Assembly (NCBI GenBank): GCA_947568835.1 | Contig: OX387603.1 | Span: 12,176,651-12,240,650, forward strand | Direction: 5' to 3' | Length of the DNA: 64,000 nt | Source: Protonemura montana | Lineage: Eukaryota; Arthropoda; Insecta; Plecoptera; Nemouridae | Shown here: piece after piece, positions 13,059 through 25,566 of the stretch | Position numbering within the stretch: position 1 is the stretch's first letter | Layout of the letters: every line of letters begins with the position of its first letter | The notes under the pieces: model-generated | Database searches by the model: none | What the model saw: the letters and a program-made list of their open reading frames with translations, nothing else | What the model was told of the DNA's origin: nothing | Made by a program: the position numbers and the translations under genes

Positions 13059-16000
13059 ATGGCAACTACTGAAAAACGTCTAAAGATAATCCAATTCCCT
13101 TACCAGTTACACTTGGCTTAAGCTACCCTTTGATCTGACAGAAAAACTAAATCACGTCAATTCATTACAAAATTTTGCGCGAACAATTACGTTCAAGCAC
13201 AGGTTCAAGGGGGCTGGCCGCATGCAAATGGCACAATCAGTTAAAAAGTTATGAATGAGAGCAAGCGACTTTATGAATGAACGCTCCATGCATCATGTGC
13301 CAGGCCACCGTCCGAGCTTTCCTCAAGATGTCTCTTGGCGCTTTGGTAATATCACGTGCCACAGTTCATATACAGAGCATAAATATAACCGGGATGGAGA
13401 TGCGTGGTTCTTGCGAGGTGTGTTTATGTAGCCGCCATTTTGAGACTAAAAATATTGTTTTCTTGAGTTTTTTTTTACATCTATGTGGTATATTTTTTTA
13501 TTTATACTTTATTTTATAATTACGTGATGTCACTCTGAGGCAGTAATAGGCTCTACTTTCTATTCAGGATTATAACTAAATTCAGGATTCAGGATTAAAA
13601 CAGCGACACACAATATTATTTAACATTTGCCCATAAGAGCCTACAAAAATGGAGCATCGGCCATTTTTCTTGGACGCTTTTGTGGGTATCCTGAAAAGAC
13701 ATTCTTGACATTGTTCTTGACAAGGTATTGAATAGATTACCACATTATTTTAATAATATGATAGTGAACGCAATGGACGAAAATAATTCTAACTGTTTCA
13801 TCACCTTTAACGGAACACTTGCGGAAACTTGGAGGGACTGCATGAATATCTTACAGCCAACAAGTTGAATTGACAAAATTCTCAGCACATGTATTGATAC
13901 AATATTAGATATAAACACGGTTTGTCAGATCTGTGCCAATGTACTACTTTCTGCTCATTTGTATATAATTTACATTACCATCAGCAGCAGCTAAACATTT
14001 TACGATCTTCAGCTATATTATGTGTACTTTCACAGAGATTTTTAAAGAACAAAGTAGGATACGCGCTATGACGAAGCAATTCGGATGAATGCACTGTAAC
14101 AGAGCATTCACTTAAATGGCGATCGTCATTTTAACATCCCTTTTATTTTTTAACATGCTCATCTCTAAATATCATAAATCTCTATCACCAGCATCTTTCC
14201 ATGTAGCGCACTGCGTCGGCATTTCGATCTAAAAGCAGATTAATATTCGAAGGTAGTGGAATTGATAAACATATCGGTCGGTCTATTTTAAGACTTTGTC
14301 ACCACTATGTACGTGGGTTTCTCAAAATGGCTACTGTGCATCCCATTTTTGCTGGGGTGGAATGGCACGCAAATAGATGATGCTAATTTTAAATCAAATC
14401 GCTGCTAATTTTAATCTTAACGGTAGGAGGGGCCGGGCTTTTTGCATCGAACTAAACGGAGATTTGGCAATCGAGTAGATTGCTATCGGGATAGTCAGGT
14501 AAGAGTGTGATTAAAGCAGGCAAGGAATAGCAGGAATAGTGGTTATTTCTGTAACAAGGAGCTCACTTACGCATGAGATAGTCTTTTTTTGTTTGAATTT
14601 TTAGAATGTGTTGATTGTATGTTGGTAAGCCACAGTCGGATATTGGTATACCTGTGTGTATCGTGTTTTTTTTATTTATGGGCTTGTCAAAATTGGAGTT
14701 ACATACTTTAGTAAAGATGTCATGTATTTATTCTTGGCATGGGGGTTGAATTTAATACCATCCTAGCTCATGTACCTACAAGAAATCGACTGTCACAATT
14801 TTAATTCTTTTGTTGTAGTTAGAAATAGTTCGTAGAAATTGTATTAAATTTAAACCTACATACGATTTATGATTCTTGCACTTTACTTTATTAAAAACTA
14901 AAATAGTTATTATGTGAAATCTAATTTAAATTACAGACAATTGCAATGAGCGGGGTATTTTATTATTATGAACACTAGTACTAACCTTCACATTTGGGCA
15001 TCGGTTTTTGAGAGGATAGTAGTGTTCCAAATAATAAAATAGTAATTGCTTTGTTCTGTTCGAGAAACTTTCTTTTGCATGTGATTCTCGGGGAAACCAA
15101 ACGAAAAAATAATCTCCTTACGTATGTTCTGAGTACACATTTACTCTTTCTCTCTCTTTGACTATACGTGACACATTTCTTCCCCATGTGGTCTCTCAGC
15201 GATTGTGCAAACATCTAAGAAATTTATCGCAATTCCTAAACTACTCATGCACCTCGTTAATGATGCTAATCCAGTACGCATGACATGTCACTACTTCACT
15301 AATAAATATCTTTCAGATTTTAAACCCAGTTAAATCGAAGGCAAATTAAATTATTGCCAGACAATTGGAATTTTAAACCCTACTCAGGGTGGCATAATTT
15401 GTACAATACGAAGTCCAGTGCAGAGTTGTACAGCCAACGATTCTTGAAGCTTTTTCCATTTCGTGCACCATTTAAGCAAGTCTAATCAATTTCTTAGAAT
15501 CCTAATTGGATTGTCCAGGTGGGCTACCATAAGTAATTAATATTTCTGATCCTAGTGATTAACTTAAACAGCAGCCTCTAAAACTTTTTCGATTCATTCA
15601 AAGAAAATGGTGTCTTTTAATTTGGTTCGTATTCAATATGATAATAGCTTAATAAATCATTTCTTACGTATCCAGTAGTTTAGGTGCTCGTAGAACATAA
15701 GTAACACCTACCTTTGCTTGGGAGCCAGTACAACAGTGGAATTTTAAATTAATAGCGTATTATAATCTAATTTTTATTTTCTGGTCACACATCTACCTGT
15801 ACCAACCAAGGCATGCAATGATTTATGCATTATGTACCCTATTTGATATATGAATTCAACAGTAAGACCATTGATTTACAAGTAGTAGGAGGTATGGTAC
15901 GTATGGTATGGCACTATATTCGATGTATGAATTCAGCAGCAAGAATAGTGATTTATAAGTGTACTGAGTTGATTGTTTGGGTAACCTCGACTAGTGTCAG

Positions 16001-17146
16001 GGTTTTATTGATAGGGTAAGGAAACTTTCAAACTGTATTAGAGTGAAGCGTTGATAGAAACTGTTTTCTCAATTACCCTTGGATAATTAAATTATTTCAC
16101 TGGCAAGTGAACCGGTTAATTCTCGTGTCAAGAAGATTAACAATTGGCAATTTAGAGTTTGGCAAATGGCCTACAATCTTAACGAAAATACGATCATGTC
16201 CTGAAGACTGAGAGGTATGGGTAGTAGAAATAAAGTAGCATATACATGTACTACCTGTAAAGATGTATGTACTCTATAATAGTGCTCGAGCAAATCGAAC
16301 TTGACCTTTTGAAACATTTACAAATCATTTTAATATTGGGTCACAAAACACATAACGCCAGTATTATTGTGGACCGGGTAGCGTTTCCATGCTGCCACCA
16401 CCAGAGGTTGAGGGATCTGGACCCTGTTTTCTGAAGGGATAATTTAGAAGTCGGTAGACATGATGTGCGGAAGGCTTGTGGGTGACTTTGTGAAAAGTCT
16501 ATAAGTGATAAGAAAGTATTTGGTGAACTGAGATATTTATTCAAGTCAAAATTCTAAAACTACACTACGTAAGTAAAAACACTTACATTTTCTAGGAGAT
16601 CTGGGCACGTCCGTCCTAGAGCGAGGATGAGCAGAGAGTGTTTTTTGGTTTAGCTGGACAATGTTTTGTGCCCTCAAATCGGGGTTCACGTTGCTAACTC
16701 AAGAGACAATTGGCGGGAGGGTGCACGTTGTAATGCCTAAATGTAGGTCTGATTGATTGATGTATATAATTGTATTTCTAAAGCGCGCGGAGTTACGACC
16801 GACGGGATGGCCTTTGGAACATATCGACAAAACTGTATGAATAGCAAGCATCATCCCTTGTTCAAGGCGTAAAGAATTTGGAAAGTGTTACTGATTCTAA
16901 AAAGTACCTGTCCGCTCCATGACAGAATCCAACATTTTTGAGACCTAAATCAATTCTTTGTTAAAATGAAAAGTACACTTTCCAGTTTCATAGGTTACGT
17001 TGGAAAGCCTGAAAAGCCTGAAATTTGGTTTTGAATTCTAAAGGTTTCGAACTTTGGAATCACCGGTTAACTCGTGAAACCATTCAAGTTTATAAAAAAT
17101 CACTATATGTCGGGAATTGAATGTGTATAACCATCAAAGTGATGGT
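13059..17146. other. Intergenic, no gene seen
   Basis: No supported coding exon was found. A partial copy of the AAAAATGGCC MITE family is visible at about 13625-13695 (TTTGCCCATAAGAGC followed by GGCCATTTTTCTTGG). The remaining open frames are short and lack family similarity. Confidence 0.45.
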
Positions 17147-17345
17147 TTCTGTTTTGAGAGAGAGATAGGAGGTTTTGAGGTTAGAGTAAAACAACTTTAC
17201 TCGTCTTATCAACTTCAATTGAGACTTTAGGCTATGTACCGGCATCGGATTTCTCCTCCTCCTAGGCTAGTGTTAGGTCATAATCATCTTTATCATCTGT
17301 CATTCACCGGCACCGTCAGTCAAGATTCCGTTGTCAAAACATTCG
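17147..17345 (+). mobile_element. 5S-derived SINE, decayed 3' part (copy C)
   Basis: A heavily diverged plus-strand copy without the 5S head. Recognisable parts are the GAGAGAGATAGGAGG segment, TCTTATCAACTTC, the GGCTATGTACCGGCATCGG segment, the TCCTCCTCCTAGGCTAGTGTTAGG segment, a TCATCTTTATCAT tail and TTGTCAAAACA at the end. The TTAAGCCG core is deleted. Confidence 0.55.
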
Positions 17346-17865
17346 GGTCTGTAGAACATGACGGATTCTCATAAATACAAACAATTGCATAATGTAAAGG
17401 TCTTTGCTAAGATCCAAGAAATCTGAATATAATATTGCGGTCAATTCTTACAATTCCACGTCTTATTTATTGCTTCAGACCCCAACTAACCAAACAATTC
17501 GAGAAAACCGACAGAAGCCTGTGCACGTGACAATACTTCTTTCAAGTTCTAGTCGCTGGACCAATATGTATTCCATGCACGTCACGTGGTATCCGTCGAC
17601 TTCCGGCTGGTGACAAAAAGATGATAATTTCAATGACTTGTTCGTTTCCCAAGCGTTTTGATGGCAAGTACTGATTCAAGATTCGGCTCCCCCTTACAAG
17701 ACGTTATGACTCGAGGTACAATTCAATTCCCACATGGAGAAATTATATTTGCAGAGAATTAATAAATGAAATTGTAGTTTACTTGATGAGTCCCGCTTCC
17801 TTTTCTGTAACCATCTTTACCAATTTTTTATTGATGGACCTTCAAAATATTGAATTTTAAGTTTA

Positions 17866-18045
17866 TAGTGAGAGGGCCAGTGTTAATTTTAAACTTTCTA
17901 CTGAGCAAACGAGCCGGTAACATGTTGTAACGGTAGTTGACACCAGATGGCTCTTGCGGCCGTTATTTTTACCAAACCTCTACAATTAAATAATTTTTAC
18001 ACAAAACATCAATGTATGAATATCAATCGTTGAGATAAGAATTAA
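17866..18045 (-). repeat. Unclassified interspersed repeat R2, copy 2
   Basis: On the minus strand the order is CTCAACGATTGATATTCATAC, ATTGTAGAGGTT, GGCCGCAAGAGCCATCTGG, ACATGTTACCGGCTCG, TTTGCTCAGTAGAAAGTTT and AACACTGGCCCTCTCACT. This is the same block order as the copies at 12868, 33745 and 48022. It lies about 500 bp downstream of the end of the gustatory receptor gene. Confidence 0.6.
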
Positions 18046-18542
18046 TAAACCAGTGTCAAATGCAGGTAATCTGCGATAAATAACGAAATGAAATTTCTTT
18101 ACACTCGAAACGATGGTTACTCTACCTAGTAGCATCATCCAATTTTGTCGGTCAAGTAGTCGTTTGGCGGCAATTTTTTGCCAGTAAAATTGAACATTAT
18201 TGATTTGTTAGAACGATATTACTAACATGCATCAGTTCATACTAATTACCCAAATTTACTCCGAAGGATTACACCTCAATATTTCCAGAAAGCTAGAAAA
18301 ATGCATTACATATAATTTTTTCAATACAGAAAATAACATTAATTAATAATTGTATTAATATTTTTAACATAAAATTAAGCCAATAACTAAAGGTAGTTAA
18401 ATAAAGGTACACCACATATCCGTAAAATGATTAATTTTTACTACAATTTTTAAAGTCATTCACTTATTTTGTAATACCATTTAGAGAGCAAGTACCCAAT
18501 ACTAGTAACATATCTGGCACCTCCATAGACCTAGCCCACACA

Positions 18543-20553
18543 TTACAACATGGTCCCATTGAGGATTGCATTCGTGTCGCCCTTGTGTCCAGCCATTTCA
18601 AATTGGACCACTATTATGAGGTACGTGGCCACAGCACCAGCCATCTGCAACAAAACCAACGTTCAATTAACCAATCAAAATAATGGGCCACACTCACGTG
18701 CTTTTGTAGCCTGGTTCTTGCAACAACCCAACATAAGTATCGGGAGATGTTGTGTTTAAAAACATGAACATAATCTATCTAATAAAGCCATGACGCTTCA
18801 ACTACCCGTTTTGTTTATTAATCTGGTTTGTATCTTTGCTCTTGAGGACCTGAAAGGGTTGAAACTTGAGAGTTATCTTATATTTTTTTAATAAGTAGCG
18901 TACGGGTGCCACGAGCTTGAGGTCGACATCGAAGAAGTGGCTTGCTGTCACGCTGACCTTGGTATGAATCAGCTGACTTGAGAACATCATCAACTGGAAA
19001 AGATTGAAAAATAATCGATTCAGATGTTAAATCGGAGATAGGTTTCAAAGTGGATTGAAATAAATATGGTTTATTCTTTTGAAATGTAAGAACCGAACAG
19101 AAACCGTTAGTAATTTTAAAGGATTACTTCTAAGATAAAGTCTAAAACCTTGGAATAAGCTAGTTATTTACATCGAAGTGGGGAAATGAGGTTTTAGGTA
19201 GCTCCAAATCATGGTTCAGTCTCAAATATCTGGTTAAAATTGAACTTTTTTTTTATTGCGAATTTTAAACGTTAGGGTGGCAGTTATATTTTTTGCTGAT
19301 TTAATCCAGTCCATACAACTTGACCAAATCGTCGTTATATTGATTAATATTATTGAGTTTATTAAGGACTGTTTTGACAAGTCAGGTAACCTTGAGAGAT
19401 GTGCATTTCAAACGACGTTTATTTAATCGCCTTTTTGAATAAGGTGCATGGATGGATGACTCACTTGCTTTTGAATTTGAGGGTCGGTGATTCGCCCCAT
19501 TGCCCGATGAACTAAGACTCCTGTCGTCTGGTTTTGGTCGATCCTGGTCTCTCCACAATATTTGCAAAGAATCACAATTTTCGCGAAGTACCAGGCCAGC
19601 CAGTATATGATGTATATCACTACAGATTTGTGTCCTTCGCCGAGGGTCGCAGGATCGCGCTTTCCAATCACGTAAATCAGGATGCCCGAGTACACCGTGA
19701 TCAGGATGTTCAGGAAAAGCGCCAGGACGACAAACAGAAGTTGCAAGGAGTGAGTTGCGTTAGCTTGACGAGCAACCTGGCAGAGGTCAGCGTGAATATC
19801 TGAAATATTTTTTACCACGACTATGTCTTTGTTGTTGGTGAGTTTATCGAGTCTTTTGTTGAGTAGTTTAAACCGTTGTTTGACGCCAAGAATCCAGATA
19901 AAAATTTGACATTCTACAGTTAGATTTAGCACTTCTGGAATATAGTAACCAAACCAAATCACGGTACAGTTCACGAACGTTCGCATATACAAGTCAAACA
20001 TCAAGGTGTCGTGGAGCATGAGCAACATATCGAACGTGAACAAAACTGTAAGGATCAAAATAGAAATCACAATTAACTTCAAGATGAATCGGCGGTTCCT
20101 CTTGTGAGGAACATGAATGTTCATAGCTGCCAACGCTTCGTCGATAGAATTTAAACTGTCCACACAAGAAATTAATTCTTTTTGGTGTCGAGCCCCGAAG
20201 AGACAGCAAATACTCAACACAATAACCGAGCATAGACTGCTAAGCGACAACGCCACTGACAACGATGACATGTAGGATGCGTTGAGCTCATGAATATGAA
20301 GTGAAGTTATAGTTCCCACAGCAATGATCACAATCATCCAAAAAGCATTGACAGCGGGACCGATTTTTGACTCTCGGTAGCGCAGTTTTCCGTTCACCTT
20401 TTCTTTGGTGACGCATGTGAGACCGGCAACTTTTGATAAATAATACATCGGTAGAATTGACTCGTACAGGGTAGTTCTTTTGATCTTCATTGCTCGACCG
20501 TGACTGGAGATTAGCTCTGATAAACCAAAGTGCGTTTTTGAATCGCCAGACAT
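18543..20553 (-). CDS. Insect gustatory receptor (7tm_7 family), complete
   Basis: Ligand-gated chemoreceptor channel of the insect gustatory receptor superfamily, acting in the plasma membrane of sensory neurons. Three exons: 20553-19465, 18993-18904 and 18644-18543, all joined by phase-0 GT-AG introns (donors CAA|GTGAGT and CCC|GTACGC; acceptors TTTTCCAG and TTGTTGCAG). The product is 426 aa, a normal length. Seven hydrophobic segments lie near residues 68-90, 98-120, 156-182, 192-226, 271-296, 312-333 and 383-408. The loop QRFKLLNKRLDKL (226-238) is typical. The last two exons carry the hallmark FSSQLIH, TASHFFDVD and TYLIIVVQF motifs; the usual glycine before FF is histidine. The KYCGETRIDQNQTTG segment is also family-like. 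The ligand cannot be inferred. A TATA-like ATAT stretch lies about 45 bp upstream of the ATG. All motifs and splice phases agree, so the model is strong. Confidence 0.92.
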
Positions 20554-20601
20554 TTTGTTTTTAAACTGTTTGAAACTTAGTGCGAAAATGTTACAATATA
20601 A

Positions 20602-22073
20602 ATGAACTTTAGACTTGTTTGCTTTGTCTTCTTTTCTTTTTCATACGCATATTACTCAATTACATCTTATCTTTCCTACTTTTCCAACTCCAAAAGCTTG
20701 TCTAACTGCAAACGAGTTTGTGAGATTCTGTACAGTTTTGTGGCTTCTCGTTTACTGCGAGCGATTTCTCCAAAACGGACGAATTTATGTCCAAAGGCAA
20801 GTCACGAGCAATTTATCGGAGTGGCTTACTCTTTGTACATGATGTTTGTTTATTACAGGATGTTTTCTCTTGCAACACTTTGGTATTGCATGTCGCCCGT
20901 AGTGGTCAACACAAGTGCTTCAAGCCACCCTTCGCAAACATGTCTAACTTCTAGTATTACTGGTGTTGACGTTTAATTGAATGGCTTTTTCGCTGTTGAT
21001 TTGATTAATTGAAATCAATGTTTTTTTCTTCTGTTTTGCTATTTTTTCAGTTGAAGTCCTTTCCAAGACAAAAGTGCTAAAACATAATTGCGAGAAAAAA
21101 AGATTTTCTCGACAAAAATATACTTACGTTCAAACGTTCACGTAATAAGCGTTGACATTGGGTTCACAGTGGATTTACAGACAAGCAGTTGTTCGGCAGC
21201 TCAAACTGCCAAATTATTTATTTAACACAATTTTAAAAATTTCAGAAGAATCTTGGATGCTGGAACTTGGCAGGCCGCGAGAACTTCATTCCTCTTGAAT
21301 TAATACTTTAGTCCATGAAGTAAGAGCGATTAGATTCCAAGATGATTAATACATATCCGCTGAGTCGGATATGCCGAGAAATGGAGCTTAGAAAATTCCA
21401 GATTTCAAAGACAGGTGGAAGGAAATGGAAAAATCTCAAAATATTTCTTTTGGATTTTTTTTCTAGCGTGTAAGAAGAGGTGACGAAAAAACGTCCCACT
21501 TTTTCATTTCATTCAGAAGAAAGTTGGCAAAGTCAAAGCTGTGTGTGAACACGTCTGGCGGGCAAATAAATGAATGAATGTCACAATTATCTTGATCAAG
21601 CATACGGCAATTTATATTAGAGGAGTCCATTCAGAAACACACTAAATTTCATCGAAATTTTAACATTGCCCTTTATTTTCTGCAAATATCTCTTAAAAAC
21701 TACCATTCATTTTGTGTGTGCAGCTCGTTACGTAAACAGTCTACTAATTGATCGTGATTTTTAATCAGGTATATAATTAAGCTAATGAGCGCCAACGAAT
21801 AATATTATTCTAAGTTGGAGTGGCTTAGCTGGCTGACGTCTCAGGGAACAGAGATCGTCTGTTTGTCAATCACTCATGCCGTCTTCGAGAATGTTCCTCT
21901 GCCGTGAAACTGTGTATTCTTGGAGAAACGGAGCTAAAAAGTGATCTTTTCAATGCCCGTATTTTCAGATGGAATTTGTGAGGCCTACACATTGGGGTCC
22001 AGTCCAACGAACGCGAACAATTTTGGAACGTCTTTGATACGATCACACTGACATTTGAAATACATTTCGCATT
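20602..22073. other. Upstream flank of the gustatory receptor, no gene seen
   Basis: The plus-strand frame at 20602-20976 has no chemoreceptor motif and overlaps another frame, so I do not call it a gene. Nothing else was recognised. Confidence 0.45.
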
Positions 22074-22198
22074 GTTTGGCGAGCTAGAAACTCCGATTCT
22101 CAGAAGATCTTTGACGTTAAGCAACACTGCGCTGGGTCCGGTATTGGATAGGTGACCACCGAACGGTTTGGAGTGTTCAAAACACCGGTCCTCGTGAG
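22074..22198 (+). mobile_element. 5S-derived SINE, two heads in tandem (copy D)
   Basis: A first 5S-like head (22074-22156) contains GACGTTAAGCAACACTGCG and GGTATTGGATAGGTGACC. It is followed directly, without the SINE body, by the start of a second head: ACCGAACGGTTTGGAGTG then AACACCGGTCCTCGTGAG (22156-22198). The second head then stops. This is a head-to-tail arrangement of truncated 5S-like modules. Confidence 0.65.
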
Positions 22199-25100
22199 AC
22201 AACCGAGAAGGTACCTACCACTAAAAATCTATGCTTATCTACAACGTAACCTAAATATCATTCGCGAAACCCTAGTTCATCAACTAACTCGGTAGGAGGT
22301 TCACATTTTACATTCCCAACACATGCCCATAATAATCGCGCGTGCAACTGTCTGTACCATCAATTCCATCCTCTGTACCCGTACTCACTCGCCAATTATA
22401 AGTAACAAGGCTCAGCAGCCACGCGCTAGACTGTCAAAGAAGCTCTTTCTGCAAATTCGCGATAATGCACCAAAATGTGGTGATCTGTTGACCTGGAGCA
22501 CGCACAGATATCATCTTGGTATCTTCTAACGCCAGAGCGGTTACGAACAGTCCGTTTGTGCGGCGTTCTAATTAAAAAAGCGATTAAAAAAGTGCGTTGC
22601 TGGGAGTAGGTACTTGAGCGTACAATTCGAAACACGCTTCCTGAACTACGCCGACTTAGGTCCAGTATTACAATTTTCTTTAACTCCTAGATAAAGTGGG
22701 GGTTGAATCAATTGCCATGGCCACAAACAATCTCATGCAGTGAAAGTCTGCTGTTTACAGAGTTCAAAAATATTGTAATTGATGAGCGTAGCAAGCAAAA
22801 TCTCCAATTTCACTTACTTTAGAAAAAATAACTTGTGTGTGTGTTTTTTGTGTGTGTGTGTTTGTTTGCGCTCTAACGTCCAAATGCCTGCACCAATTTG
22901 AACCAAACTTGCAGAGCACATTTTTGTGTTTTCAACTTAGACCGAGTATGATTTTCAGCAACATCAACGCACAAATTTTTAAACTATTCAAAAGTAACGA
23001 AAATTTCAGATTTTGAGTAAACTTCGATGGCTTGTACCGCCAAAAGCCTTTTATATTTTTGTACCAATCTTTGCTAATATGCGAATGCATCAAAATAAAA
23101 CTGTTTTGAAGTTTTAAGACCGTACTAGGTTTCATTTACTTTTTATTTGGAATTGTTTGGCAAAATTTTGTGCATTTCTTGCTGTTTCTAGAATAAACGA
23201 ATCTTAGCATCAGCTTGACAACCGTGCATTAGGGTTCCAAAGAGATCACGTGACTACGGCATGGCCCTCAGTTTTGTCTCTATGAAGTGCAGTTTGAACT
23301 TAAGATGTAATTATTTTATTTTTACCCGCCACAACTATCGCTACGCTCATCTACAGCACAACACACATTGCTTTCGCTCATTGCTTTCGGGGAGGCCCAG
23401 TTTTATTTGTAAATGAGTGCAGTTTTCTGGCAAAGTACTACGTAATGCACTTTGAAATGCATTAGCATCTCAAACCTGCAAGGCAACCTCATAACTACCC
23501 GGAAATACTCTTGTCTTGTAGTTAATGGTCGCTTTATGACGTTAATGAACCATAATGAAAAGAGGTAAACCTGTGGTAGACCTATATCGAAATACACCAA
23601 CTCAACTACCGAAAATCATCAAAGGTAAGATACCACTATCAGTTGACCTTTCAGGATATTTACTGACAAAATAAGTATGGTCTATATGACAGGGCATTTT
23701 GAAAATGATTTAATCAGTTATTTCGAGTGTCATTTCCACAAGTTGCATCAATAATCACGCACGGCGATTAATGTGCCAGTAAATGCACGACTTTTGTCCG
23801 GAAGTTTTCATCAGTGAGGTGTCAACAGTCGCGGGCTGCCAACGATCGCTAGCAGCAGTTGCCATGTCACGTTCGCGGTTATGAATTATGAACTGAATAA
23901 TAATAAGAATATAGGGAGGCAAGGCTCTAAAGTCTCATGGGAGAGCCGGTAAAGGTGGAGAGAGGCAAACTGTGATGGTAACCATATTTGGCCTTGGATT
24001 GGCTTCATATATGAAAAAATCAAATGGAGTAAATGTAACTTTGATAACTCTATAGCCTGATCACCACCCTATTTTCCCGAGTAACTACTTTTTTTTAAAG
24101 GTATTTAGTTAATTTTTATCATTTTTGTGCCCGTTATACTGCAAAGGAGATAGATAGATTTCACAAAAGGTTTCACATTTTTTAGTTTTGGTTTAGCGCT
24201 GATTCGGTTAGGGATAAGTGTAGGGAGACCGCCGTATCTCTGCGGTAGAGAAACTATCCCAGTATCGTCTGTAATGACGGTGGGAAATCATGGAAAGGCA
24301 AGGCCAGGATACCCAATCTCCAAGCGGGATCGAGTGTAGGACTAAATTAAGATTATTGCGTTATTTTGGAAGTGGTTATGAACAATAGTGCACTCGGAAC
24401 AGAATTAAATTTTCATTTGCACTTCGCTTTGCGCTTCTCATTTGCTAACGTAGAAAAAAAAATATTTTTTGTGCATTAATGCACCACACTTTAAAAAGAT
24501 GTTCAAGATTTTAATATTATGGAAAAAAAATTTGAATTTGTGACTCATGCAAATAACCATCAAGTTGTAAAATTTTGAAAAGTCAAACTCTGAACCCTCC
24601 CTGGAACCTTCAAGCGCACTCAATTCAAAACATGGCCGCTATACATAATATGGTATAACACGACAACCATGTCCTGAATCGACAACTCTCCGCCAAACGA
24701 AGGCTGTCTACGCAAGGGTTGAGCTTGTGGTGTTGCTTCGAGCCTCACTCACTGAATTATAGCTCTTGAATTAGAAGATGGAAGGGCGTCATCGGAACAC
24801 GGCCACGCTCGGCTTCCTCCATTCTTAACGACAGGAACAAGACACGTACGATAATATCCGTACAGCAGGAAAAATATAGATAATTCACTTATAGAGTTAT
24901 TATTCGAAAGATGTGATTTTTTTAAAGATATATGAAAAATGATTTCTGCTCACCATTGGCAGAACATCAAAGACCGAAGTGGTATCAACAATTTACTGCA
25001 CGTGCAGCAGTTCCGTGCAGAAACCGTGCAAACGGTTAATTTTCAGCTCGACCAGTCGATGTTGTTCGTGAAAATCATGTTCAGAAGTTAAAAATAAATC

Positions 25101-25227
25101 TAAAATACCGTACAACCCAAATGGAAACTCACCGCTGAAACCGTTTACCAGTGACGAAACGTATCAATGTCGAACATTTCATTAAACGGCAAGCGATATA
25201 ACAAATGACTTATGTTCGTACGTATAT
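22199..25227. other. Intergenic, no gene seen
   Basis: There is a GT dinucleotide run interrupted by T at 22834-22865, followed by an AACGTCCAAATGCCTGCACC-type segment that looks repeat-derived. No coding exon was recognised. Confidence 0.45.
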
Positions 25228-25566
25228 CGATTGATTGATTTATGAGGTTTAACGACGTTTTTTTTGAAAACCGGGTCTGCGGCACTGGTAGAATGGCCTA
25301 CTCCTGTCAAAGAGCACCAAGACATCGACCGGCTTAAAGTCCCTTCCGAAGGACGGTACAATTCGAATAACAGGATTCCTCCACAAATCCATGCTGCCGA
25401 GAGGTTGATAAGCAAGTCGAGTGAAGTTGATATACTAACTTTCAAACGTCCAACCTCTCTCCCGAACATACCTGATGTGATGGTCACCCATTCAATACCT
25501 GACCCAGTGCAGTGTTGCTTATCTTCAAGAGCCTGTGTTTCCAACACGCCAAACCGTTCGGTTTGA
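25228..25566 (-). mobile_element. 5S-derived SINE, nearly full-length (copy E)
   Basis: Minus-strand copy. The head at 25566-25475 contains the ACCGAACGGTTTGGCGTG start and GGTATTGAATGGGTGACC. The body and the CCGGTCGATGTCTTGGTGC core follow. The CAT-rich stretch is deleted, so the core runs directly into the terminal AACGTCGTTAAACCTC, followed by an ATCAATCAATC tail. The tail motif (TCAATCAATCAATC) is probably the element's 3' simple repeat. Confidence 0.75.
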
